From an uncultured Bacteroidia bacterium (lineage in GTDB: Bacteria; Bacteroidota; Bacteroidia; Bacteroidales; UBA932), in NCBI GenBank assembly GCA_902801885.1, contig CADCJX010000024.1, positions 1-37,285 of the forward strand: a stretch of DNA of 37,285 nucleotides, read 5' to 3'. The notes beneath the pieces are model-generated. The model had not been told where the DNA came from and did not search any database. It saw only the letters and a list, made by a program, of their open reading frames with translations. A program made the translations under genes and the position numbers. Below, piece after piece: positions 1 to 6,806 of the stretch; within the stretch, counting starts at the first letter, position 1; every line of letters begins with the position of its first letter.

Positions 1-126
1 CTTTTCAGGGCTGATGCTATACCCGATGCTGGAGCAGAACCTGCTCCCGTTCAGATAAATGGAAGTGTAGATCGGATGGTCGCCTTTCTTGTCCGCTCTT
101 GTGAAGAGATAGAAGGTTACAGCCAT
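1..126 (-). CDS. tyrosine integrase, N-terminal fragment (cut by window edge)
   Basis: Reading the minus strand from the ATG at 126 gives 42 codons without a stop to the window edge. The peptide starts MAVTFYLFTRADKKGDHPIY and contains YLNGSRFCSSIGYSISPEK. This is the usual opening of the Arm-DNA-binding domain of Bacteroidota tyrosine recombinases (phage, ICE and conjugative-transposon integrases); the catalytic R-H-R-Y domain would lie outside the window. The gene points the same way as the tRNA-Leu gene and starts 150 nt beyond its 3' end, the common arrangement for an integrase beside its tRNA attachment site. The family call rests on recognition of this short N-terminal stretch only. Whether the full gene is intact cannot be seen here. 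Confidence 0.75.
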   Translation of the reverse strand, partial: MAVTFYLFTRADKKGDHPIYTSIYLNGSRFCSSIGYSISPEK

Positions 127-192
127 AGCTTGTAAATTTTATTTCCAAGACAAAAATACAAGCTATTTTCCGAAATAGCAAGCACCAGCTAA

Positions 193-232
193 AAAAGTCT
201 AACAACAGCAACTCGCTAATTGTTAGACTTTT
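193..232. terminator. 13-bp perfect inverted repeat, probable bidirectional terminator
   Basis: The arms 193-205 and 220-232 are exact reverse complements (AAAAGTCTAACAA / TTGTTAGACTTTT) with a 14-nt loop. The outer A and T runs allow a U-tract in either direction. The repeat lies between the tRNA-Leu 3' end and the integrase start, so it could end tRNA transcription. The stem is GC-poor, so it would be a weak intrinsic terminator; a recombinase or regulator binding site is the alternative. Confidence 0.5.
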
Positions 233-276
233 CCAATCTTTAGAAATGCTTGAAAAACCTCAAAAACATCTCTAGG

Positions 277-300
277 TGCCCCGGGCGGGACTCGAACCCG
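277..300 (-). other. candidate attachment site (tRNA-Leu 3' end)
   Basis: The T-arm and acceptor end of the tRNA gene lie directly upstream of an integrase in the same orientation. Integrative elements of the tyrosine-recombinase type often recombine with such tRNA 3' ends and rebuild the tRNA. No second copy of the repeat is inside the window, so the core and the far end of the element cannot be defined. This is inference from context. Confidence 0.4.
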
Positions 301-327
301 CACGGCCGTTTCGGGCCAAGGGATTTT

Positions 328-598
328 CTTGCTACTATGGCTTTTGCCACCAGACGAATCCTATTGTTGATTCAAATCCGTTTGTAGTCTGGACTATTCC
401 TTCATCATGGACGATTAACAACCGTCTTTAGATGTGTCGTGTCTAGTCTCTGCACCTTCCTTCTTTCGAAGACTTGGCTCAAGATTACCATCGGCATGAT
501 CCGTTAAGGCTTCCTTGAATTTACGACATTCTACATCCCTCCTTTCGGAGAGTGCACTCATTTTGTTCTTCCTCGATAAAAATCGTAAGAACAATCCT
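328..598 (-). ncRNA. group I intron (IC3-like) in tRNA-Leu(UAA), 271 nt
   Basis: The conserved group I core is present in order on the minus strand. P element AATTCAAGGAAGCC is at 521-508 and Q element AATCTTGAGCCAAG at 486-473; together they form P4 (TTCAAG/CTTGAG). R element GTGCAGAGACTAGACACGAC is at 455-436 and S element AAGGAATAGTCCAGAC at 402-387, giving P7 (GACTA/TAGTC). P2 and P6 end in GAAA tetraloops, and P3 can form from TGTCGT/ACGACA. The 5' exon ends in U (599) and can pair with an internal guide at 559-554 to give the usual U-G at the splice site. The intron ends in G (328, omega-G). No homing endonuclease gene is inside. The R, Q and S motifs match my memory of the cyanobacterial tRNA-Leu intron closely, so self-splicing is likely but unproven. 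Confidence 0.92.
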
Positions 599-678
599 AA
601 GTCCCTCGTGTCTACCATTCCACCACCAGGGCGTGGGAACCGACAGCCATGCTGGCAGCAAAGCCGGCGGCAACGGTG

Positions 679-686
679 CAAAGTTA
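679..686 (-). promoter_or_regulatory. promoter -7 element for tRNA-Leu
   Basis: The minus strand reads TAACTTTG, which fits the Bacteroidota -7 consensus TAnnTTTG. It sits about 47 nt upstream of the tRNA 5' end. No clear -33 TTTG is seen about 20 nt further upstream, so only the -7 part is supported. Confidence 0.5.
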
Positions 687-709
687 ACAAAAAAGAGTTA
701 ATCTAAGCC

Positions 710-1102
710 TTACTCTTGCTCTTTCTTCGAATCGGTCTTGGCCTGGAAGCGGGCTACATTGACTACGAATCTCTCGTGGGTTCCTTCGCCTATGATGCCC
801 TTGCCGTCGCGGGCCACGACCCTGAAGACGAGCCTGCGTCCGTCTATCTCAATAAGTTCCGAGTCACACCAGACCTTCATTCCTTCCGGAGTGGCGCTGA
901 CATGGCTCACGTTGACATGGGTCCCAACGGTCTCGAAGCCTTGGTCAAGATAGGGCTGGACACTCAGACGGCAGGTCCTTTCCATCAACGTAATCATAAG
1001 CGGGGTGGCGAATACCCTCACGGTGCCGCTGCCGATGTGGCAGGCAAGAAGTTCAGGAGTGACTATTTCTTCCTGATAGCCTTTTATTCCTAGTTCGAGC
1101 AT
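710..1102 (-). CDS. FlK-like hotdog-fold acyl-CoA thioesterase
   Basis: This 130-aa protein has the size and layout of a single hotdog domain. Thr33, Glu41 and His67 sit in ATPLMITLMER and THVNVSHVS, with the same spacing as the catalytic Thr42, Glu50 and His76 of fluoroacetyl-CoA thioesterase FlK. That supports hydrolysis of an acyl-CoA or a related thioester in the cytoplasm. The real substrate is unlikely to be fluoroacetyl-CoA; family members in gut bacteria are mostly uncharacterised. The gene starts 44 nt after the stop of the sugar-isomerase-like gene on the same strand and probably shares its transcript. The gap between them holds a dispersed-repeat copy. The last residues are charged (TDSKKEQE). 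Confidence 0.75.
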   Translation of the reverse strand: MLELGIKGYQEEIVTPELLACHIGSGTVRVFATPLMITLMERTCRLSVQPYLDQGFETVGTHVNVSHVSATPEGMKVWCDSELIEIDGRRLVFRVVARDGKGIIGEGTHERFVVNVARFQAKTDSKKEQE

Positions 1103-1130
1103 ATTGATATATTCATTTCAGATTCTACTA

Positions 1131-1156
1131 AGATTCTTCGCTTCGCTCAGAATGAC
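1131..1156 (-). repeat. dispersed 26-nt repeat, copy 1
   Basis: The minus strand reads GTCATTCTGAGCGAAGCGAAGAATCT, differing from copy 2 (1780-1805) at one of 26 bases. It supplies the stop codon (TGA in CATTCTGAG) and the last residues of the 418-aa gene. This repeat type is familiar from many bacterial genomes, where it is often translated as HSERSEES; that statement is from memory. Confidence 0.7.
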
Positions 1157-2403
1157 AACAGCGCCTCAAGGTCGGAGGCAACATGGCCGGGAAGGATGAC
1201 ATGATGGTTTCCTATCGGGTTGGTCAGGAAATACGAGGCAGCCTCCCGGGGCAGTCTCAACACCACCTGCGTGCGGCAGAGGTCAGGCTTGGCCTCACAT
1301 CGAAGCAGTTCACCTTCGCATACGAAATGCATGGAAATGTCTCCGTTGACCTTGAAAACGGTGACCGGTCCGGAAGGAATATTCCCACGTATCCCTACTC
1401 CTATCCCCGATTCGAAATGGGTGTCCAGACTGTAACCGGAGACCATGTCGAGCGGAACGGTACAATGGGCGAAGACGATCTCCCCAGTCTCGGGATCGAT
1501 GCTGGAAGGATTGGCCTGGAAGCCGCTGAGACCCGTGACTGCGCGCCCGACCATCATGGATATCATCGTCGGGACATCTCCTTCGCATCCTGCCACAATA
1601 CCCTCTGAATTAAGCTTTGCCAGGGCATAGCAGCCAGTGTTGTGGACAGAGGTCAGAAGGTCGAAACAACGTATCGTGAGTCCGGAAAGGCCATAATCCG
1701 TCACAAGGGTCTTCAATGACCGGTAAAGGCGGTAGGCTCCGGGGATGGCCTGCTTGACGGCGGTGGGGATGGGGGAAGGAGATTCTTCGCTGCGCTCAGA
1801 ATGACAGTCATGCTCAGAATGACAGGAAGGGCCAACGACAACCTGCCAGGATTCCGGGACCTCGTCCTTCAGGGATGAATATTCCTCCAGAAGTTCTTCC
1901 ATTGGAATATACTGGAGGTTGATCCCAAGACGGTCAAAGATCGCCTCTTTGTCGAAGCCGCTGGATATAAGCCAGTCAGACGGATGGCCGACGATTCCGA
2001 GGGTGGTATATTCAAGGAAACGGCGGGAAGCTTCTATCCTGGAAAGAGAGTCCAGGCGGGAGCGGATGTAGGCCGGACTTCCATGAAGGATTTCGCCTCG
2101 GAGGCCCTCCTGGCGCAGGTAAGAAAGGATTTCCATCGAAGCGGCCAGCGAGTTGCTTTTCCCTGATGTCAAAAGCAGGATGGTTTGCCGAGAGAGTCCC
2201 TGCAAGGTTGGAAGCAGCTCCTTGAAAAGGCCTTCAGTACCTCCTGTGCGCACATATATCAACGACAGGTCAGTTCCGTAGTCTTCGTAGTTATCTCCTT
2301 TGAATGAATATTCAATACCCAGCGAGTCAAGGAATTCTTTCGTGACGGCGTCTACTGCGGCCTTGTCGTGGAGCGGGGAGGTCAGTGTAAAAATCGAAAT
2401 CAT
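1147..2403 (-). CDS. L-fucose/L-arabinose isomerase-like protein
   Basis: This 418-aa cytoplasmic protein has no signal peptide or membrane segment. The C-terminal half carries features of the fucose/arabinose isomerase superfamily: GCEGDVPTMISMM, a conserved ANPSSIDPETGEI-FAHCT stretch, HFESGIGVGIRG, and GNHHVILPGH near the end. In this family such Glu and His residues bind the catalytic metal, so an aldose-ketose isomerase or a related sugar-binding role is plausible. The true substrate cannot be told. Oddly, the middle of the protein (about residues 196-212) is HSEHDCHSERSEESPSP, encoded by an inserted dispersed repeat, and a second copy forms the C-terminus, so the natural C-terminus may have been changed. 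The family is usually longer where it is a true FucI (about 590 aa), so this is a short relative. Confidence 0.65.
   Translation of the reverse strand: MISIFTLTSPLHDKAAVDAVTKEFLDSLGIEYSFKGDNYEDYGTDLSLIYVRTGGTEGLFKELLPTLQGLSRQTILLLTSGKSNSLAASMEILSYLRQEGLRGEILHGSPAYIRSRLDSLSRIEASRRFLEYTTLGIVGHPSDWLISSGFDKEAIFDRLGINLQYIPMEELLEEYSSLKDEVPESWQVVVGPSCHSEHDCHSERSEESPSPIPTAVKQAIPGAYRLYRSLKTLVTDYGLSGLTIRCFDLLTSVHNTGCYALAKLNSEGIVAGCEGDVPTMISMMVGRAVTGLSGFQANPSSIDPETGEIVFAHCTVPLDMVSGYSLDTHFESGIGVGIRGNIPSGPVTVFKVNGDISMHFVCEGELLRCEAKPDLCRTQVVLRLPREAASYFLTNPIGNHHVILPGHVASDLEALLSF
1780..1826 (-). repeat. dispersed 26-nt repeat, copy 2, inserted in frame, plus partial duplicate
   Basis: Positions 1780-1805 match copy 1 at 25 of 26 bases. 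Directly beside it, GCTCAGAATGACA recurs at 1812-1824, a partial tandem duplication. The insert is read through in frame in the sugar-isomerase-like gene and encodes HSEHDCHSERSEES, a stretch that does not look like the conserved family sequence around it. Confidence 0.75.
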
Positions 2404-2413
2404 AGAGGTCGGA

Positions 2414-2445
2414 TTTGTCTGTAAAGTTACTATTTATTAACTTTA
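2414..2445 (+). promoter_or_regulatory. promoter for the 2470-6799 operon
   Basis: A TTTG at 2414-2417 is followed after exactly 20 nt by TAACTTTA at 2438-2445. This fits the Bacteroidota -33/-7 pattern except for the last base (A for G). The first start codon lies 25 nt downstream. Confidence 0.55.
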
Positions 2446-2469
2446 GTTCCTATTTAAACCTCATCCATC

Positions 2470-3420
2470 ATGAAGCCATCAAAGTTTTCCCTTATTCTCA
2501 CCGTAGCATTATCAGTTGCCTTCATATCAAGTTGTGGCACCGCCCGCAGAATGACAACCACTACCATGCAGGTCGGATCCTACAACCTCCGTTATGAGAA
2601 CAGGGGTGATTCCCTGAAGGGTAACGGCTGGGGCCAGCGCTGCCCGATAATGGCAAGTCAGATCCTCTTCCATGATTTTGAAATCTTCGGGACTCAAGAA
2701 GGAAAGTACAATGGCCTGGAGCAACTCAAGAGCATGCTTCCTGGCTATGAATATATAGGCATAGGAAGGAACGACGGAGAGAAAAAAGGAGAATATTCAG
2801 CGATATTCTACAAAACCGCTCTCTTCGATCTCCTGGACCATGGCGACTTCTGGCTCTCACAGACACCGGATGTACCTAGCATAGGCTGGGATGCTTCACA
2901 ACACAGGATCTGCACCTGGGGCCATTTCAGAGTAAAAGCCACAAAGCAGGAATTCTTCTATTTCAATCTCCACATGGACCATATCGGGGTGCAGGCAAGG
3001 ATGGAGAGCGCAAAACTGGTGGTCAGCAAGATCCGCGAAATCTGCAAAGGAGAACCCGTTATCCTGACAGGAGACTTCAATGTAGACCAGACTAATCCCA
3101 TCTATAACGTGTTTGTCGAAAGCGGCGTCCTTTCAGACAGCTATGAAATATGTGAAATCCGCTACGCCCTTGACGGCACTGCTAACGGCTTCGACCCCAA
3201 CAGTTTCACCAACAGCAGGATAGACCATGTGTTCGTGTCACCTGGATCAAGGGTACTCCGTTACGGTGTCTTGACAGACACCTACCGCACTATGACTCCC
3301 GAAGCACAGAAGTACGAGAACGGCAACTTCCCGAAGGAGATTTCATTCCAGGCCTACCAGGCCCGCACTCCATCCGACCACTTCCCCGTAAAGGTCATCC
3401 TCCAGCTGAAGAAGAAATAG
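2470..3420 (+). CDS. endonuclease/exonuclease/phosphatase-family lipoprotein
   Basis: This 316-aa protein begins with a lipoprotein signal (MKPSKFSLILTVALS, lipobox FISSC, Cys about residue 22), so it is probably anchored in the periplasm or at the cell surface. The rest is one EEP domain: a metal-binding Glu in FGTQEGKYNGL, FNLHMDHIG, the LTGDFNVDQTNP motif, SRIDHVFVS and the closing PSDHFPV. These correspond to the DNase I/exonuclease III/sphingomyelinase fold, with paired catalytic His and Asp. Exported Bacteroidota members of this family are generally annotated as phosphodiesterases or nucleases of unknown substrate. It is the first gene of a four-gene plus-strand run; the gap to the next gene is 57 nt. 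Confidence 0.85.
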   Translation: MKPSKFSLILTVALSVAFISSCGTARRMTTTTMQVGSYNLRYENRGDSLKGNGWGQRCPIMASQILFHDFEIFGTQEGKYNGLEQLKSMLPGYEYIGIGRNDGEKKGEYSAIFYKTALFDLLDHGDFWLSQTPDVPSIGWDASQHRICTWGHFRVKATKQEFFYFNLHMDHIGVQARMESAKLVVSKIREICKGEPVILTGDFNVDQTNPIYNVFVESGVLSDSYEICEIRYALDGTANGFDPNSFTNSRIDHVFVSPGSRVLRYGVLTDTYRTMTPEAQKYENGNFPKEISFQAYQARTPSDHFPVKVILQLKKK

Positions 3421-3477
3421 GTCCAAATCAAGAATAATCAAGAAGTTCGAAGAATAACAACAACTCTGTCTTTGGTG

Positions 3478-4896
3478 ATGGCCGTCCTGGCAGACAACTT
3501 AAGGAGCATCGGCAGGGGACTCGCCGAAAGCCTCAAGGATTATCCCCTTGAAGCTGTGCTTGGCATAACCTATTTCATCATATTCGCCATAGGGGGGAAG
3601 CCGGACATCCTCGTTTGGTTCTTCCCTCACTATGTCCTGCTCTACACCTTGCACAAGTTCAGCAGGAAGGGTAATGCGATGAAGATCCTTTACGTCCTGG
3701 CTTGGTTCCTCTGGATTCCACTGATCTTGTGGAAGCCCGAACTCCGAGGGTGGGACATAGGCATAGCTTACCTTCTCGCCCTGATACTCCTTATAATCGG
3801 AGAAAGGCCCCTGGGGAACGAAGAATATGGCAGGAATATCCTCGACATCGCCATTAAGGTTGCACTCGGCTTCCTTATCGGAGGCCTCCTGATGGGGATA
3901 GTGACCGCAATAATCGCTTCGGTCGGCTTCCTGTTCGACCTGGAACTTAGTGACAACTGGTTTACCCATCCAAATGCCTTCATCGCCACGATGGTGATCC
4001 CGCTGCTCTGCTGCTGGTCCGTGAGCCGTCCCCAGACAGACACCAGGGACAACAAGTTCATCCAGATTGCCATAGACTACATCCTGTCCCCTGCCTTGGT
4101 AATATACGCAGTTATCCTGTATGCCTACATTGCCAGGATCCTCTTCCGCTGGGAGTTACCGAATGGAGGTGTCGCCTACCTGGTACTTACCTTCACGGCT
4201 ATCGCCATGCTCTGCCACCTATTCCGTCTCCAACTGAGTAGCAGGCATTTCGATTGGTTCTACAAGGCCTTCCCTGTAATAGCCATACCTCCACTGATCC
4301 TGCTCTGGGCCGGGGTAATCCGCCGCATCACCGAATACGGCATCACCGAGACACGTTTCTACCTCCTGCTGCTGGCTGTCCTGGCCACAGTCTTCGTGGC
4401 GATGCTTCCCAAGGAACGGACCCGGAACTTCCAGCTGATGACCATTATATTCGCCATCACAGCATTCCTGTTCACCTTCATTCCCGGCATCCGGGCAAGG
4501 GATTTCGAAACCTATAGCCAGAAGAACAGACCTGTGGAGCAGGTTGAAGGACCCGAAGACGGTCTCACTGAAGCAGTCAAGGAGAGAATCTGGTCAGTTA
4601 AAGATATACAAGGACCGATAGACCTTGGTGAATATTCACAATTGGTTCCTGCTTCGGAGTACCATTACTACGAGGACTCCAGTAAATCGGTATTCTACAA
4701 GGATGAAAGCAGGGCCGAGATTCTCCTGGAATGCGACATAATCGGCAGGCTGCACGACAACGTGGAAGACCCGGCCGACAAGCTTGTCTACAGAAATGAC
4801 CGGTACATGGCGGTCTTCTCCAGGATAGACGACAAGGGAAGCGCCGGAGGCCCGGCCTTCACCACTTCTTATGTCATGCTCCTGCGCAAACCTTGA
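3478..4896 (+). CDS. DUF4153-family polytopic membrane protein
   Basis: The protein of about 472 aa has an N-terminal half of about ten hydrophobic segments (for example ILLIIGERP, GFLIGGLLMGIVTAIIA, LLLLAVLATVFVAML) up to about residue 340. A soluble, charged C-terminal region of about 130 aa follows (QKNRPVEQVEGPEDGL onward). The opening (AESLKDYPLEAVLGITYF) and overall plan fit the DUF4153 family of Bacteroidota, whose function is not established. I chose the ATG at 3478; in-frame TTG (3472) and GTG (3475) codons just before it are possible alternatives, and no Shine-Dalgarno sequence decides. It lies between two exported proteins in the same operon, suggesting a shared envelope role. Confidence 0.7.
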   Translation: MAVLADNLRSIGRGLAESLKDYPLEAVLGITYFIIFAIGGKPDILVWFFPHYVLLYTLHKFSRKGNAMKILYVLAWFLWIPLILWKPELRGWDIGIAYLLALILLIIGERPLGNEEYGRNILDIAIKVALGFLIGGLLMGIVTAIIASVGFLFDLELSDNWFTHPNAFIATMVIPLLCCWSVSRPQTDTRDNKFIQIAIDYILSPALVIYAVILYAYIARILFRWELPNGGVAYLVLTFTAIAMLCHLFRLQLSSRHFDWFYKAFPVIAIPPLILLWAGVIRRITEYGITETRFYLLLLAVLATVFVAMLPKERTRNFQLMTIIFAITAFLFTFIPGIRARDFETYSQKNRPVEQVEGPEDGLTEAVKERIWSVKDIQGPIDLGEYSQLVPASEYHYYEDSSKSVFYKDESRAEILLECDIIGRLHDNVEDPADKLVYRNDRYMAVFSRIDDKGSAGGPAFTTSYVMLLRKP

Positions 4897-4931
4897 CGAA
4901 TTAAGATATAAAGAATAAAACCTATAAATAG

Positions 4932-5816
4932 ATGAACCTTAGAAGTTTACTCACAGCGCTAGTTTGCGTCCTCAGTGTCACTCCGTCTGCTTTTTCACAA
5001 GACAATCCCAACCAGACGATCACTGCATCCCTGAATAACCTGACGTACACTCCGAGACCTCCCAAGAACAATGTTGGTTCTGTCATAGGAGAGATAGCAA
5101 CTGCTGTCCTGGCTGGCCAGACCTCCAAGGAGATGGTCGGATACGAAGGGGCCGTACGTGCTGCCGTGCTCAAGGGAATGTCACTCTCCTATCGAATCCG
5201 CGCGATTGACGGCCCCCTTTCTGAAGAGGAAATGAGCCAGCCTTTCACGGTCTATGTCGACGGTGATATCTCCAACATGACGACTACCAACAAGACCGAA
5301 GTCGAAACCTACGAGGAGAAAGGCAAGAAGAAAACCCGCTCGAGAACATATTTCCGCGGTCAGGTAGGTGTCTCGCTCCAAGTCAAGGACACGAGAAACG
5401 ATGTAGTCATCGCAAGCCCGACATTTAACATCTATGCATCTGACATGTCGTGGATAGAGACTGCCGAAGGGGCGATGAACAACGCCCTGAAGGCTTTGAC
5501 AGACAAAGTCAGGATAGCTTTCAATGATATGTTCCCCCTCACCGGCCACATAATCGAGAGGGCTGGGATAAAGAACGACAAGCAGAAGGAGGTCTACGTC
5601 GACCTTGGAACGGAGAACGGGATAGCCCCCGGCAACACGCTGTATGTCTACAGGATCAAAACTATCGCGGGGAAATACGCCAAGGAGCAGTTGGCAAAGC
5701 TCAAGGTGAAGAAAGTTGAAGGGGAAGAAATCTGCTTCTGCAAGGTAACATCACATGGCAAGGAGCTCATGGAAGCCCTGGATGCCGGTGACCAGCTGGT
5801 GATAATGACCAACTAG
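4932..5816 (+). CDS. exported protein of unknown function
   Basis: This 294-aa protein has a clear Sec signal peptide (MNLRSLLTALVCVLSVTPSAFS, cleavage about residue 22) and no lipobox. The mature N-terminal part (to about 190) has a Lys/Arg-rich turn EEKGKKKTRSRTYF inside what looks like beta-rich sequence. The C-terminal 90 residues (GHIIERAG..., VYVDLGTENGIAPGNTLYVYR) resemble the small beta domain at the end of FlgT-like and CsgG-linked exported proteins, in which a GxxxGxxxGxxxxVYR pattern recurs. I do not recognise a named family with certainty. It follows the DUF4153 gene by 35 nt and precedes the oxidoreductase by 14 nt, so it is cotranscribed with them. Confidence 0.7.
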   Translation: MNLRSLLTALVCVLSVTPSAFSQDNPNQTITASLNNLTYTPRPPKNNVGSVIGEIATAVLAGQTSKEMVGYEGAVRAAVLKGMSLSYRIRAIDGPLSEEEMSQPFTVYVDGDISNMTTTNKTEVETYEEKGKKKTRSRTYFRGQVGVSLQVKDTRNDVVIASPTFNIYASDMSWIETAEGAMNNALKALTDKVRIAFNDMFPLTGHIIERAGIKNDKQKEVYVDLGTENGIAPGNTLYVYRIKTIAGKYAKEQLAKLKVKKVEGEEICFCKVTSHGKELMEALDAGDQLVIMTN

Positions 5817-5830
5817 GCTTCGGTAAAGCT

Positions 5831-6799
5831 ATGAGAATAGGCATAATAGGCGCCGGGCACATTGGTGGTAAGATAGCGAGAACCATTGCACAGACAGGAT
5901 GCATGGAGTGCCTGGCCGTTGCATCAAGGACCAGGGAAAAGGCTGAATCTTTCGCAACCGAATTCGGAATCCCAAGGGCTTATGGATCTTATGCGGAACT
6001 GCTTGATGATCCTGATGTGGATCTGGTCTATGTAGCAACACCTCATTCACATCATTTCGATGTGACCATGGAAGCCCTAAGGAAGGGCAAGCCTTGCCTT
6101 GTTGAGAAGGCCTTCATGGCCAATGCTGCCCAGGCAAAAGCCGTCCTGGACCTGTCCAGGGAAAAGCAGGTCTTCGTAGCCGAGGCAATATGGACCCGTT
6201 ACCAGCCAGCAGCTGACATCATCCGCAGGCTGATCTCCTATGGAAAGGTAGGAAGGGTCAGGCAGATCAGTGCCACTCTTTCCTACAGCATAGAGCACAA
6301 GGACCGGATCATGAAACCGGAGCTTTGTGGAGGAGCCCTTCTCGACCTCGGAGTCTACGCCATCAATTTCGTCAGGATGGTCTGCCCGAATCCTATAGAA
6401 AGGATCAGCTCCCAATGCATCCTGTCAGACACCGGAGTAGACCTATCAGAATCTATCAGCATGGTGCTATCCGGAGGCATCCAAGCCAACATCCAGAGTT
6501 CAGCCTGCTGTGCAGGATACAATACGGCGGTAGTGGCCGGTTCCAAAGGCTACATGGTCATCGACAACGTCAACAATCCCAGGAGGATAAGCCTCTATGC
6601 AATCGGAGGCATATTCATGGAAGAAATCACCGTTCCTGACTGTATTTCAGGATATGAATATGAATTCGAAGCCTGCCGCGACGCTATCGCAGCAGGCCTC
6701 ATCGAACCGCCGCAGATGCCCCACGGCGAAATCCTGTTCATCATGGAATTGATGGACTCCCTCCGCAAGGAATGGGGAGTCCGTTATCCCATGGACTGA
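5831..6799 (+). CDS. Gfo/Idh/MocA-family NAD(P)-dependent oxidoreductase
   Basis: This 322-aa protein opens with the Rossmann motif GIIGAGHIGGKIA (residues 4-16). It continues with YVATPHSHHFD, the Gfo/Idh/MocA catalytic-lysine region LVEKAF (normally EKP; here Ala replaces Pro) and GGALLDLGVYAINFV. The arrangement is closest to the dihydrodiol/D-xylose dehydrogenase-type branch, in which MWTRF-like and GGALLDLG-type motifs occur (here IWTRYQPA). It probably oxidises or reduces a sugar or cyclitol in the cytoplasm. It is the last gene of the operon that starts at 2470 and stops 7 nt from a convergent gene. Confidence 0.85.
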   Translation: MRIGIIGAGHIGGKIARTIAQTGCMECLAVASRTREKAESFATEFGIPRAYGSYAELLDDPDVDLVYVATPHSHHFDVTMEALRKGKPCLVEKAFMANAAQAKAVLDLSREKQVFVAEAIWTRYQPAADIIRRLISYGKVGRVRQISATLSYSIEHKDRIMKPELCGGALLDLGVYAINFVRMVCPNPIERISSQCILSDTGVDLSESISMVLSGGIQANIQSSACCAGYNTAVVAGSKGYMVIDNVNNPRRISLYAIGGIFMEEITVPDCISGYEYEFEACRDAIAAGLIEPPQMPHGEILFIMELMDSLRKEWGVRYPMD

Positions 6800-6806
6800 T
6801 AAGCTA

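Larger units (their letters stand above)
277..632 (-). tRNA. tRNA-Leu(UAA), split by a group I intron
   Basis: The exons are 632-599 (34 nt) and 327-277 (51 nt), giving an 85-nt mature tRNA. The acceptor stem GCCCTGG pairs fully with CCGGGGC (one G-U), with discriminator A at 277. The T-arm is GCGGG-TTCGAGT-CCCGC. A GC-rich long variable arm (GGCCCGAAACGGCCG) marks a class II tRNA. Joining the exons gives the anticodon stem AGGGA/TCCCT and loop CTTAAAA, hence anticodon UAA and leucine. The CCA end is not encoded (CCT follows). The interruption falls right after the first anticodon base, the position used by the cyanobacterial and plastid tRNA-Leu(UAA) intron. Confidence 0.93.

Noticed and set aside
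415-690. Open frame of 91 codons across the tRNA-Leu intron
   Set aside because: It spans the splice site and 5' exon, has no recognisable endonuclease motif and no reason to be translated; the conserved RNA core explains the sequence.
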